Origin: Bacteroidia bacterium
GTDB taxonomy: Bacteria > Bacteroidota > Bacteroidia > Bacteroidales > Paludibacteraceae
Direction: 5' to 3'
DNA length: 43,788 bases
NCBI GenBank assembly: GCA_009929445.1
Contig: SAAL01000018.1
Location: forward strand, 1 to 43,788
Part shown: positions 16,422-24,426 of the stretch, piece by piece
How the letters are laid out: each line of letters begins with the position of its first letter
Numbering within the stretch: the stretch's first letter is position 1
Notes under the pieces: generated by a model
What the model was told of the DNA's origin: nothing
Databases searched by the model: none
What the model saw: the letters and a program-made list of their open reading frames with translations, nothing else
Translations under genes and position numbers: made by a program

Positions 16422-17609
16422 ATGCTTCCTGATAAATTCAAGGCTCTTTCAGAAGCCGTGTTTCCTTATGTTGTAGATTGTTACCGCCATTTACACGCGC
16501 ATCCCGAACTTTCTTTCCTAGAATTCGAAACATCGGATTTCATAACAAATCAACTGAAAAGCATGGATATTCCATTCCGCCAGGGTATTGGAGGCACAGG
16601 AGTGCTGGGAGTAATTACCGGTAATAATCCGGCTAAAAAAACAATCGCCCTGAGAGCAGATATGGATGCTCTGCCCATCAGCGAAGAAACCGGACTTGCC
16701 TGGAAATCGCTGAATAACAACGTAATGCACGCCTGCGGACATGACGCTCACATGGCATGCCTGCTGGGTGCTGCAAAAATGCTGAACGAACTGAAAAACG
16801 AATTTGAGGGGACCGTATTACTGGTGTTTCAGCCCGGTGAAGAAAAAGCGCCCGGAGGAGCCAGCCTGATGCTGAAAGACGGTGTTTTTGATACACTGAC
16901 ACCCGAACTGATCATCGGACAGCATATTTCTGAAGATTACCCCACGGGAACGCTCGCTTTCAGAAGCGGTGTTGTAATGGCTTCAGCCGATGAAATTCAC
17001 CTCACTGTAAAGGGACAGGGTGGACACGGCGCGAAACCTCATCTCTGCAATGATACTGTGCTGGCTGCGGCCCATACGCTGGTGGCATTACAGCAGGTGC
17101 GAAGCCGCCTTTGTCCGCCGCTTACACCCATGGTGCTTACATTCGGAAAACTGATTGCTAATGGCGAAACAAACGTGATACCCGGCGAAGTAAAACTTTC
17201 GGGAACATTTCGTACGTTTGATGAAAAATGGCGGGAAGAAGCCCGCGGTCACATCGGTCGCATCATTCACGACACGTGTTCCGCATTTGGCTGCGCAGTA
17301 GATATTGAAATGCCTGAAGGATATCCGTGTCTTATTAACAACGAGGAAATTAATTGTAAATCAAAACAATACGCATCTGAATTGCTGGGCGAAAACAACA
17401 TCCTGGAATTTGATCAACGCCTTACTTCCGAAGATTTCAGTTTTTTCTCACAGCGTTACCCGGCGTGCTTTTATCGATTTGGAACCAGAGGTGAATCCAA
17501 TCAACATATGGGTCGGTCTCATACATCAGGATTTTGCATCGACGAGAAATCGTTGCTTACCGGGACGAGCGGACTGGCCTGGATAGCACTTGGTTTTCTG
17601 AATGGATAG
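16422..17609 (+). CDS. M20D-family amidohydrolase (N-acyl amino acid / hippurate hydrolase type)
   Basis: Cytoplasmic metallo-amidohydrolase that cleaves N-acyl amino acids; family members include hippurate hydrolases, aminoacylases and N-acetyl-diaminopimelate deacetylases. Metal-binding motifs are RADMDALP (78-85), HACGHDAH (103-110, with Cys105 and His107), PGEE (138-141) and GQH (His168). A further His lies in the late motif MGRSHTSGF. The dimerisation/lid domain starts near ASADEIHLTVKGQGGHGAKP. At 395 residues it is full length, with no signal peptide. The substrate cannot be fixed from sequence. It stands alone, and its end nearly meets the converging GNAT gene, 25 bases away. Confidence 0.9.
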   Translation: MLPDKFKALSEAVFPYVVDCYRHLHAHPELSFLEFETSDFITNQLKSMDIPFRQGIGGTGVLGVITGNNPAKKTIALRADMDALPISEETGLAWKSLNNNVMHACGHDAHMACLLGAAKMLNELKNEFEGTVLLVFQPGEEKAPGGASLMLKDGVFDTLTPELIIGQHISEDYPTGTLAFRSGVVMASADEIHLTVKGQGGHGAKPHLCNDTVLAAAHTLVALQQVRSRLCPPLTPMVLTFGKLIANGETNVIPGEVKLSGTFRTFDEKWREEARGHIGRIIHDTCSAFGCAVDIEMPEGYPCLINNEEINCKSKQYASELLGENNILEFDQRLTSEDFSFFSQRYPACFYRFGTRGESNQHMGRSHTSGFCIDEKSLLTGTSGLAWIALGFLNG

Positions 17610-17634
17610 AATTTCGTTTTAGCAGCAAAATGAA

Positions 17635-18168
17635 TCAGCCTATCCCGTACACCTGCCTGTAGATTTTTGCTTTAATTTTTTCGAAATTCTCAGAAGCAAA
17701 TTCCAAATCATCGCTCATCATCTCCAGTGGTATATAATCTTCGCCCACCCGATAAGGTGGCTGAAGATATTCAAACGGTACAATTTCAAATCCCAGACGC
17801 CGGTAAAATTCTATTCTGCGGGCTCCGAATACTGAGTTCTCGGCTTGCTCTACCTCTATCACCAACGGTTTAGCAGCCAGAGAGCGAACCAGCTTTATCA
17901 CTTTCTCGCCCAGTTTATGCCCCCGCAGCGGAGGTTCTATGGCAATGTGCTCCAGAAACAGAAAATCATCAAAATCCCAAAAGTGGAAAAAACCAATCAG
18001 TTGGTTATTCATCAATACGGCATTGCAGTTGAATTGTTTATTGGTATCGAGCAGATGCCTGAAATCTTCTTTTGTATGACGCTGATTTTCGGAAAATGCA
18101 CCAAGGTAAAGTTCCGTGAGCTCGTCAGCATACTTATCGGCTGATGATAGGATTCGAATAAAGTCCAT
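17635..18168 (-). CDS. GNAT-family N-acetyltransferase
   Basis: Acetyl-CoA-dependent N-acetyltransferase of unknown substrate. I place the start at the ATG at 18168 (MDFIRILSSADKYADELTEL; 177 residues) because a -7 element at 18187-18194 puts any start further upstream before the transcript; the upstream in-frame codon is a TTG. The GNAT core runs from LIGFFHFWDFDDFLFLEHIAI (split here as LIGFFHFWDF and FLEHIAI) to the acetyl-CoA loop PPLRGHKLGEKVI, a form of the R/Q-x-x-G-x-G/A signature, and ends with ARRIEFYRRLGFEIVPF. It follows the SlyD-like gene on the same strand but probably has its own promoter. Confidence 0.85.
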   Translation of the reverse strand: MDFIRILSSADKYADELTELYLGAFSENQRHTKEDFRHLLDTNKQFNCNAVLMNNQLIGFFHFWDFDDFLFLEHIAIEPPLRGHKLGEKVIKLVRSLAAKPLVIEVEQAENSVFGARRIEFYRRLGFEIVPFEYLQPPYRVGEDYIPLEMMSDDLEFASENFEKIKAKIYRQVYGIG

Positions 18169-18186
18169 AAGAGGTATTTTTGATGA

Positions 18187-18194
18187 CAAAAATA
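18187..18194 (-). promoter_or_regulatory. Putative -7 element of the GNAT gene
   Basis: Minus strand TATTTTTG matches TAnnTTTG. An ATTG lies 21 bases upstream as a weak -33 box. It gives a leader of only about 12 bases and decides the start codon of the GNAT gene. Confidence 0.5.
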
Positions 18195-18306
18195 GCATAA
18201 AAACAAAAAGAACGCAATAAAAAATTACGTTCCTTTTCAATTTCAGTTTGAAAAAACTTTATTTCAGCTAATTGACAATGTATTCATCAGCTGACTGTTT
18301 GTCATA

Positions 18307-18900
18307 TTAACATCCGCATCCGCATCCGTGACTGTGATTGTGATCGTCGTTGCATCCGCAATCGTCGCCACAGCCGTCGCCACAGTTGCCACCACAGCCA
18401 CAGCCGCCTCCGCCTCCCAGCAGAGCGTTCAGTTCTTCTTCGGTGGCTTCGCGTACTTCGATCACCTTGCCTTTGAAGTGCAGATTTTCACCTGCCAGCG
18501 GATGATTGAGGTCAACTGTAACATGTGTATCATTTACAGAAACTACCTGAGCCTGCAGCCGGTTTCCTTCGCTGTCCATAAGTGGTACTACGTTACCTTC
18601 AAATACCATTTCCTCGTCCAGCTTTCCGTCTATTTCGAATACAGCACGTTCGAGTTCTATCACTGCCTCATCGTCATAAGGACCGTATGCTTCTTCGTTT
18701 GAAATGGTAAAATCAAAGCTGTCGCCTGTTTCAAGTCCGTTCAGGTTTTGCTCAAATTTCGGAAGCATCATCCCGATACCGTAAATAAAATTGAGTGGCT
18801 GCTCAGACGTAGCTCTTTCCATCAATTCAAGTTCGCCGTTTTCGCCGTCAACGAAAAGTTCATATTCGGCATTTACTACTGCATTATTCGTAATTTTCAT
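18307..18900 (-). CDS. slyD: SlyD-like FKBP-type peptidyl-prolyl isomerase with Cys/His-rich metal-binding tail
   Basis: Prolyl cis-trans isomerase and chaperone. The FKBP core is split by an insert-in-flap domain, as in SlyD: N-terminal FKBP part with PLNFIYGIGMMLPKFEQ (35-51) and EEAYGPYDD (69-77), the insert from about 78 to 125, and the return strand with VDLNHPLAGENLHFKGKVIEV (NHPLAGE is the hallmark). The tail from about residue 162 is nearly all Gly, Cys, Asp, Asn and His, with nine Cys and three His. In E. coli SlyD such a tail binds Ni(II) and serves hydrogenase maturation, but it also binds Zn and Cu. No hydrogenase or urease genes are nearby. A near-match -7 box (TAAATTTA) is at 18937-18944. 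E. coli symbol used by analogy. Confidence 0.9.
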   Translation of the reverse strand: MKITNNAVVNAEYELFVDGENGELELMERATSEQPLNFIYGIGMMLPKFEQNLNGLETGDSFDFTISNEEAYGPYDDEAVIELERAVFEIDGKLDEEMVFEGNVVPLMDSEGNRLQAQVVSVNDTHVTVDLNHPLAGENLHFKGKVIEVREATEEELNALLGGGGGCGCGGNCGDGCGDDCGCNDDHNHSHGCGCGC

Positions 18901-18997
18901 TCTTTTCTTCTTTTTTAAAATGTGTAATTTTTTATATAAATTTAATTTCGATTCTCAAGCGGCTTCGCGGATAAAAAAATACCGTAGTTACTATAAC

Positions 18998-21778
18998 TTA
19001 ATACCACACGGTTTTGTTCTGAATACTTTCGCGATTTCCCTGTTTTTCCCATTTCAAATCCTGTAACATGCTGGAATTCACTCCAATCCGAAAATTATAG
19101 GTTTTGTAAGGACCGAACGGTACAAAGTTTCCGGTAAGCGTCCAGCAATGCAGATTTCGGGTCACATTGAAACTTGTGTAGGTAAACTGTTTGGCTTCAA
19201 AATCATAGGAAGTTGTTCCGCTGATTTGCCAACCGGGTGTCAGCTGAATATTTCCCGAAAAATTAAGGTTGTGTGTCAGCCGGAGATTGTATTCCAGTTT
19301 TTCGTAGTCAAACTTGTCTCCATCGCCCAGTCTGACCGAATAATTGACCGACAAACTCCACGGAATAGTTAATTTTTCGTAGCCGTCGGCATCCGCTTCG
19401 GAGTTTTCCAGATTTTGATTGGTACCCTTGTTTTGTACGTTCAGTGTATGATCCTGGTTTGGATTGTTTGGATCTTCATCGTAAGCACCTTTATCAGAAT
19501 CGGACTGGGCGCCATCAGTTTTTCCACCTTTTTTTTCTTTCCTTTTAAAAGTTTCATTGGAGAAAGTATAGCTATATGATAAACTCGTTCCCATGAACTT
19601 CGGAAATTTTCCATTATTCCAGCGCAACTGGTTGATTCGGCGGACTGATTTTCCGTCGGGTCCCACGCCATACATATATGGATCAAATGCACCACTAAGA
19701 CTCAGAGTATAAGCTTTACCGAGTTTAATACGCAGATTGGCGCTGAAATTTGACCATTGCATGGAGTCGGCAGCCAGATTATAGCCGCTGCTTATGGCAA
19801 ACTGATCAATCAGACTTACAATTTTAGTAGGCTTTGTATCGGTAGTGTCTTTGTCGTTACGGAGTTTCATTTCCAGGTTATTTGAAAGTGAAAAAAACAC
19901 ATTCCCGTTTTTTCCCCTGCCCGGACCGCCATACATCGATGTTTCGAACCTGGAATAATGAACTTCTTCCATCAGTTTTCGGGTGGGGTCCTTCGGATCG
20001 GCGTATGTTTTCATATATGTATCCCAGAACCCCCATCTCGGATCGCCAAAATCGGGAGTATATCCCATTCCCACGCTCGGATCGAGTTTATGACGAATGG
20101 CGATTACCTTATCTCCAAACAATTTCCGGCTGGGAGTGTAGATACCGTAGAGCGTCGTATTAGCAGATACATTCATATTGAAGTCATACGCTCTTTTGAA
20201 TCCGTTCACTCTTGTATCAACGGTTCGCTGCTTTGCTTCGTCCCATGCTCTTTCAATCGAATACATATACCACCTTTCGCGATAACTGAATGATGGCGAC
20301 ACTGTTATGTAATCTAACAAATTAAAAGATGCCGATATCGGAATAGAATGCTGCATTCCGTTGCGCCAGTCGTTTGCAAGGGATGATTGCAGAATTTTAT
20401 TTTCTTTGGCCGTGATGCTGTTGGATATGGTACCGGAATACGACATGGATATTTTTTCGTACCAACGCTCCTTCCCTATTCTGTTTTTCTTCTTGAGGGG
20501 ATAAATTCTGCTCATCGAAATAGAGATGTTGGGCAAGGTCAGGCTTATCGTGGAGTCGCGGGTTCTTTGATCAATCCCCAGGTTGGCAGTAAACGAAAAT
20601 GGATTGTTCGGAAACCGCTGCGAGAAAGATACGCTTGAGCTTTTGGTGTTTTCGGCATTCACAGGTGTATAGTAACTGTTGATGTTGCTCCTGTTGTAGC
20701 CACTTGTGGAGAAGTTAACGCTTGCCGAGAAAGTCCGGAAAGGATTTACTTTGGGATTCTGGGAGTGCGACCAGCGAATGCTGAAGTTTTTGGATTTATT
20801 GTAATCGGGCAGATCTTTTTCACCGGTCACATCTTCGCGGTAAGTAATGCTCACTCCGCCGTTGTATTTATATCTTTTCAGGTAGTTAGTCTGTGCCACC
20901 ACGCCCCAGGTGCCTTTCAGGTAAATATCACCCTTGATGCTTAAATCCATATAATCGTTGATGGCAAAATAATATCCTCCGTTGGTCAGACCGAATCCGC
21001 GTGAAAATTCAGTATCGAACGAGGGCATTTCAATACCCGATGAATAGTTTGTATTAAACGGGAAAAAACCGAAAGGTAAAGCTATCGGAACAGGAATATC
21101 AAGGATAACCAGGTTTGCCGGTCCGGTAACTACGTATTCACCGGGCTTCACCTTGGCTTTGGAAAGTCCAAGGTAGAAGTGCGGGTGATCATGCAAATCA
21201 CAGGTAGTGTATTTTCCCTGGGCAATGTTAAGTATATCATTGTCAATAATTTTTGTTTTATTGCTGATAATAAATCCATCTCCCTGCTGGGTTACGGCCT
21301 GTTTTACATACCCTCTTTTGAGTTTGAAATTGTATGATATTTCGTTGGAGGTATATTCGGCATCTTCATCCTTGAAAATCGGCTTACCAGAAAGTGTTCC
21401 GGTGCTATCCACCGTACTGTAGGCATAAATCATCGAGCTATCCATCCGGATGCGAACCAGATTTGCCTCTTTCAGATTCATTTCTTTGTATTTCACATCG
21501 GTACCTCCATACAAAAATCCGGTGCCGTTACCGAAAAATACGATTGAATCGGAAGCCGAATAGGTAATTTCAGCATCAAACTGTTCGGCTTTCTTTTTGG
21601 TGGTGTCATTGGGTGCCGGTTTTTTCAGCGTATCTGCCGGCTGATTAACTGATAAGGGGACGGGGACAGGATTTGTGTTAGTTTGTTGTCCGTTTGCATA
21701 TTGCAACAACGAGCAACAAGTTAACAAACAGACTAATACGTTTACTCTTATGTTATGTAAGTTTTTAATGCGATGCAT
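18998..21778 (-). CDS. lptD: LPS-assembly outer-membrane protein LptD (Bacteroidetes type)
   Basis: Outer-membrane beta-barrel that inserts lipopolysaccharide into the outer leaflet. A signal peptide (about 1-30, ending YANG) is followed by a Pro/Thr/Lys-rich linker, then an OstA-like beta-jellyroll (about 65-200) with repeated short beta motifs (YSASDSIVFFGNGTGFLYGG, AEYTSNEISYNFK, IISNKTKIIDND). The rest, to residue 926, is a long barrel with alternating aromatic strands; the segment LVILDIPVPIALPFGFFPF marks the typical LptD barrel start. Length and the aromatic C-terminus (VWY) fit the Bacteroidetes form. It is divergent from the amidase-MCE operon, grouping outer-membrane functions. A -7 element at 21816-21823 fits a leader of about 30 bases. 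Confidence 0.88.
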   Translation of the reverse strand: MHRIKNLHNIRVNVLVCLLTCCSLLQYANGQQTNTNPVPVPLSVNQPADTLKKPAPNDTTKKKAEQFDAEITYSASDSIVFFGNGTGFLYGGTDVKYKEMNLKEANLVRIRMDSSMIYAYSTVDSTGTLSGKPIFKDEDAEYTSNEISYNFKLKRGYVKQAVTQQGDGFIISNKTKIIDNDILNIAQGKYTTCDLHDHPHFYLGLSKAKVKPGEYVVTGPANLVILDIPVPIALPFGFFPFNTNYSSGIEMPSFDTEFSRGFGLTNGGYYFAINDYMDLSIKGDIYLKGTWGVVAQTNYLKRYKYNGGVSITYREDVTGEKDLPDYNKSKNFSIRWSHSQNPKVNPFRTFSASVNFSTSGYNRSNINSYYTPVNAENTKSSSVSFSQRFPNNPFSFTANLGIDQRTRDSTISLTLPNISISMSRIYPLKKKNRIGKERWYEKISMSYSGTISNSITAKENKILQSSLANDWRNGMQHSIPISASFNLLDYITVSPSFSYRERWYMYSIERAWDEAKQRTVDTRVNGFKRAYDFNMNVSANTTLYGIYTPSRKLFGDKVIAIRHKLDPSVGMGYTPDFGDPRWGFWDTYMKTYADPKDPTRKLMEEVHYSRFETSMYGGPGRGKNGNVFFSLSNNLEMKLRNDKDTTDTKPTKIVSLIDQFAISSGYNLAADSMQWSNFSANLRIKLGKAYTLSLSGAFDPYMYGVGPDGKSVRRINQLRWNNGKFPKFMGTSLSYSYTFSNETFKRKEKKGGKTDGAQSDSDKGAYDEDPNNPNQDHTLNVQNKGTNQNLENSEADADGYEKLTIPWSLSVNYSVRLGDGDKFDYEKLEYNLRLTHNLNFSGNIQLTPGWQISGTTSYDFEAKQFTYTSFNVTRNLHCWTLTGNFVPFGPYKTYNFRIGVNSSMLQDLKWEKQGNRESIQNKTVWY

Positions 21779-21815
21779 CGTATAGTTTATATCCCACTTG
21801 TTGGAAAATGGAGTG

Positions 21816-21823
21816 CAAATTTA
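21816..21823 (-). promoter_or_regulatory. Putative -7 element of lptD
   Basis: Minus strand TAAATTTG matches TAnnTTTG and lies 38 bases before the lptD ATG. No -33 box is clear. Confidence 0.4.
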
Positions 21824-21919
21824 AGCAAAAAATAAGTCTGAAAACTAATTTGATGTCAAATTTATAATTAATTTGATATTTTTGAATTTATTAATAAGGA
21901 CTTCAATCAATTAATTTGC

Positions 21920-21927
21920 TACTTTTG
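21920..21927 (+). promoter_or_regulatory. Putative -7 element of the amidase-MCE operon
   Basis: TACTTTTG matches TAnnTTTG and lies 46 bases before the first ATG. The divergent lptD box is about 100 bases away, so the two units share one control region. Confidence 0.45.
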
Positions 21928-21972
21928 CACAATATTTGATTAATTAATGAATAAATCCCAAAATCAGGCATT

Positions 21973-23079
21973 TTGAATCAGATGAAATCACTTTATAAAA
22001 TCACAGGAGCCATAATCATGTTAATGATTATTTCTACTGCTTTTTTATTCGCTCAGAAGCCTTTTACTGTCGTTATCGACGCCGGACACGGGGGGCACGA
22101 CTCCGGAGCCGTGGGAAAATATTCCAAAGAAAAGAACATAAACCTGTCGGTCGCTCTCAGGTTGGGCAGCATGATTAAAGAAAACTATCCGGAAATTAAA
22201 ATAGTGTATACACGCACCACAGATGTTTTCCTGACACTTCAAGAGCGTGCCGACATCGTGAACGATAACAAAGCTGATATCTTTTTCTGCATTCACACCA
22301 ATGCTACCGGCGGATCGTCAGCCCACGGCACCGAAACGTATGTACTCGGACTTCACAAGACAAAATCAAATCTGGAAGTAGCCATGAGTGAAAACTCAGT
22401 GATGATGCTCGAAGACGACTACGAAACCAGGTATCAGGGATTTGACCCGAATTCAGTGGATTCTTACATCATTTTTGAATTCATGCAGGACAAATACCTC
22501 GATCAGAGTCTGAGAATTGCATCGCTGATTGAAAATCAGTTCAGACACGCTAACCGCTACAGTCGGGGTGTGCGTCAGGCCGGATTCTGGGTGCTTCATA
22601 AATCTGCCGCACCCAGTGTGCTGGTAGAACTGGGATTTATTTCGAATGCTGACGAAGAAAAATTTTTGAATACCGACGAAGGTAAACACCAGCTTACAAA
22701 AGCTATCTATAATGCATTTGAGGCTTACAAACGCGATTTCGATAAAAAAACAGGCATCAGTGTAACTCCGAAAGAAATGACGGTATATAAAGCCGACCTG
22801 AAAAAAGACAGTGTTGACGAAAATCAGGTAATATATAAAATTCAGCTCTTCGCCTTAGAGAATAAAATAAATCCGAACGGCAGGGAATTCAAAAAACTGA
22901 ACGATGTAAATTACTACCGAGAGGGTAAATTCTACAAATATACCTATGGTGAAGAAACCACATTTGAAAAGATAGAGGCATTGAGAAAAAGCATTGCTGA
23001 CAAATTCCCTTACGCTTACGTAATAGCATTCAGAGGCAACCAGAAAATAACGGTAGAAGAAGCTCTGCGAAGAAAGTAA
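21973..23079 (+). CDS. N-acetylmuramoyl-L-alanine amidase (Amidase_3) with SPOR-like C-terminus
   Basis: Periplasmic zinc amidase that cleaves the bond between muramic acid and the stem peptide, needed for daughter-cell separation. A signal peptide covers about residues 1-28. The zinc ligands are His39 in IDAGHGG, Glu53 in KEKNINL and His108 in CIHTN; Glu219 in VELGF is the catalytic residue. Residues about 285-365 (from IYKIQLFALENKI to AYVIAFRGNQKI) look like a SPOR domain, which binds peptide-stripped septal peptidoglycan. The MCE gene follows after 48 bases, a pairing frequent in Bacteroidetes. Translation may start at 21973 or at the ATG at 21982. Confidence 0.93.
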   Translation: MNQMKSLYKITGAIIMLMIISTAFLFAQKPFTVVIDAGHGGHDSGAVGKYSKEKNINLSVALRLGSMIKENYPEIKIVYTRTTDVFLTLQERADIVNDNKADIFFCIHTNATGGSSAHGTETYVLGLHKTKSNLEVAMSENSVMMLEDDYETRYQGFDPNSVDSYIIFEFMQDKYLDQSLRIASLIENQFRHANRYSRGVRQAGFWVLHKSAAPSVLVELGFISNADEEKFLNTDEGKHQLTKAIYNAFEAYKRDFDKKTGISVTPKEMTVYKADLKKDSVDENQVIYKIQLFALENKINPNGREFKKLNDVNYYREGKFYKYTYGEETTFEKIEALRKSIADKFPYAYVIAFRGNQKITVEEALRRK

Positions 23080-23127
23080 TTCGTCAGCAATCACATTCTC
23101 AATAAGATTCAGATAAAAAACAACAAC

Positions 23128-24030
23128 ATGAGAAAAAAATATACCCGCGAAGTAAAGATTGGATTAATGGTGATCGTAGCTATATTCATACTTTACTTCG
23201 GACTGAATTTCCTGAAAGGAATTGATATATTTCAAAAACAATCAAGCTATTACGGAAATTTTGAAAATGTTGACGGACTTGTAAAATCATCGTCGGTAAA
23301 AGTGAAAGGCTTCAAGGTTGGTCAGGTTTCGGATATTCAGTACGATTTTTCGAAAAAAGAATCATTCAAGGTCGTAATTACTGTTTCGGAAGACATAAAA
23401 CTACCCGTAGGAACTACCATGCTTCTGACCGACGAAGGTCTCCTTGGCGGAAAATTTATTGAACTGGTGTACAGCCCCGTGTCCGATAAGCAGTTTACCC
23501 ACCATAAGAACGACAAACTCCCCACGCAGACAAGTTCCGGACTGATGGCGGGTTTAACCGGCAGCCTGATGCCGAAAATTGAACAGGTAATACAGCAGGC
23601 AGATTCGTTAATACGGTCGGTGCGGACGCTCTCAGAAAGTACCCAAATCACGAACTCACTCAACTCACTCGAAAATACTACAGCCGATCTGGCCATCACT
23701 TCAGCCCAACTGAAAGGATTGATGAGTAATCAGATGCCTGCAATGATGAATAATATTAATGCCGTAACAGGCGACATCAGATTTGTGAGTGAGAACCTGA
23801 AAAAAGTAGACTTTGCAGGTACCATGGAAAATGTGGATTTCACCATAAAAAACCTGAATGATTTTACCCGGAAACTGAACAGCAATGAAAACAGCCTGGG
23901 CATGCTCATCAACGATAAGAACCTGTATATCAACCTGAATAACACTGCTGAGAGTGCCGACAAACTGCTTATTGACCTCAAAGAAAATCCGAAGCGCTAC
24001 GTACATTTTTCACTTGTTGGGAAAAAATAA
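23128..24030 (+). CDS. MCE/MlaD-domain membrane-anchored lipid-transport protein
   Basis: Substrate-binding component of an MCE-type phospholipid transporter (MlaD-like), anchored in the inner membrane by one helix (about 10-28) with the bulk in the periplasm. The MCE domain (about 38-118) has YYGNFENVDGLVKSSSVKVK followed by GFKVGQVSDI and the GLLGGKFIEL strand. The rest is helical (about 140-290), with many Asn and Leu heptads, and may form the extended needle seen in long MCE proteins. No MlaE permease or MlaF ATPase gene is adjacent, so the partners must be elsewhere. It is co-transcribed with the upstream amidase. Confidence 0.88.
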   Translation: MRKKYTREVKIGLMVIVAIFILYFGLNFLKGIDIFQKQSSYYGNFENVDGLVKSSSVKVKGFKVGQVSDIQYDFSKKESFKVVITVSEDIKLPVGTTMLLTDEGLLGGKFIELVYSPVSDKQFTHHKNDKLPTQTSSGLMAGLTGSLMPKIEQVIQQADSLIRSVRTLSESTQITNSLNSLENTTADLAITSAQLKGLMSNQMPAMMNNINAVTGDIRFVSENLKKVDFAGTMENVDFTIKNLNDFTRKLNSNENSLGMLINDKNLYINLNNTAESADKLLIDLKENPKRYVHFSLVGKK

Positions 24031-24409
24031 CAAAGGTTTTTATTTTTAGTCATTCTAAATAACTTTTCTTTTCAAATTATTTTTTCATACAGTTGAAACA
24101 TCTGTTAAACAACGATGTCGACGTTTTTTGAGTAAAATTCCAGATTTTAACATCAAATTGTTAATGCGCTTAAAATCAGTGATATTCGACAAATATATTC
24201 TGTTAAACATTTGACTATCAAATATCTATCGGCACCCACTGGTATTCAATGATTTATGCAAATTTTGTAATCCAAAAAAAAAAGACATTTTTTTATTTGA
24301 AAAAAGTTATCGAATTTTGTAAGTGAGATATCGCCCTTCATTATCTCCAATATTTTCAATCAAAGTCGCTCGGCCTCGGTCGAGTTTTTTATCCGCTAAT
24401 TTTTAAAAA
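24031..24409. other. Intergenic region upstream of dnaA
   Basis: About 380 AT-rich bases without a credible gene. It holds two direct copies of TCTGTTAAACA (24101-24111 and 24199-24209), a weak inverted repeat GAGATA / TATCTC (24325-24330 and 24342-24347) and a short GC-rich CTCG / CGAG hairpin followed by six T just before dnaA (about 24369-24390). No exact DnaA box (TTATCCACA) is present; TTATCTCCA (24341-24349) and TTATCCGCT (24389-24397) are two-mismatch relatives. A replication origin is therefore not supported. Confidence 0.5.
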
Positions 24410-24417
24410 TATATTTG
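24410..24417 (+). promoter_or_regulatory. Possible -7 element of dnaA
   Basis: TATATTTG matches TAnnTTTG, with a T-rich stretch 20 bases upstream. It would leave a leader of only a few bases before the ATG at 24427, so either the dnaA mRNA is nearly leaderless or the true promoter lies further upstream. Confidence 0.3.
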
Positions 24418-24426
24418 AATTACATT

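Noticed and set aside
24031-24426. Replication origin (oriC) beside dnaA
   Set aside because: No exact DnaA box and no cluster of near matches; only two two-mismatch sequences and general AT-richness.
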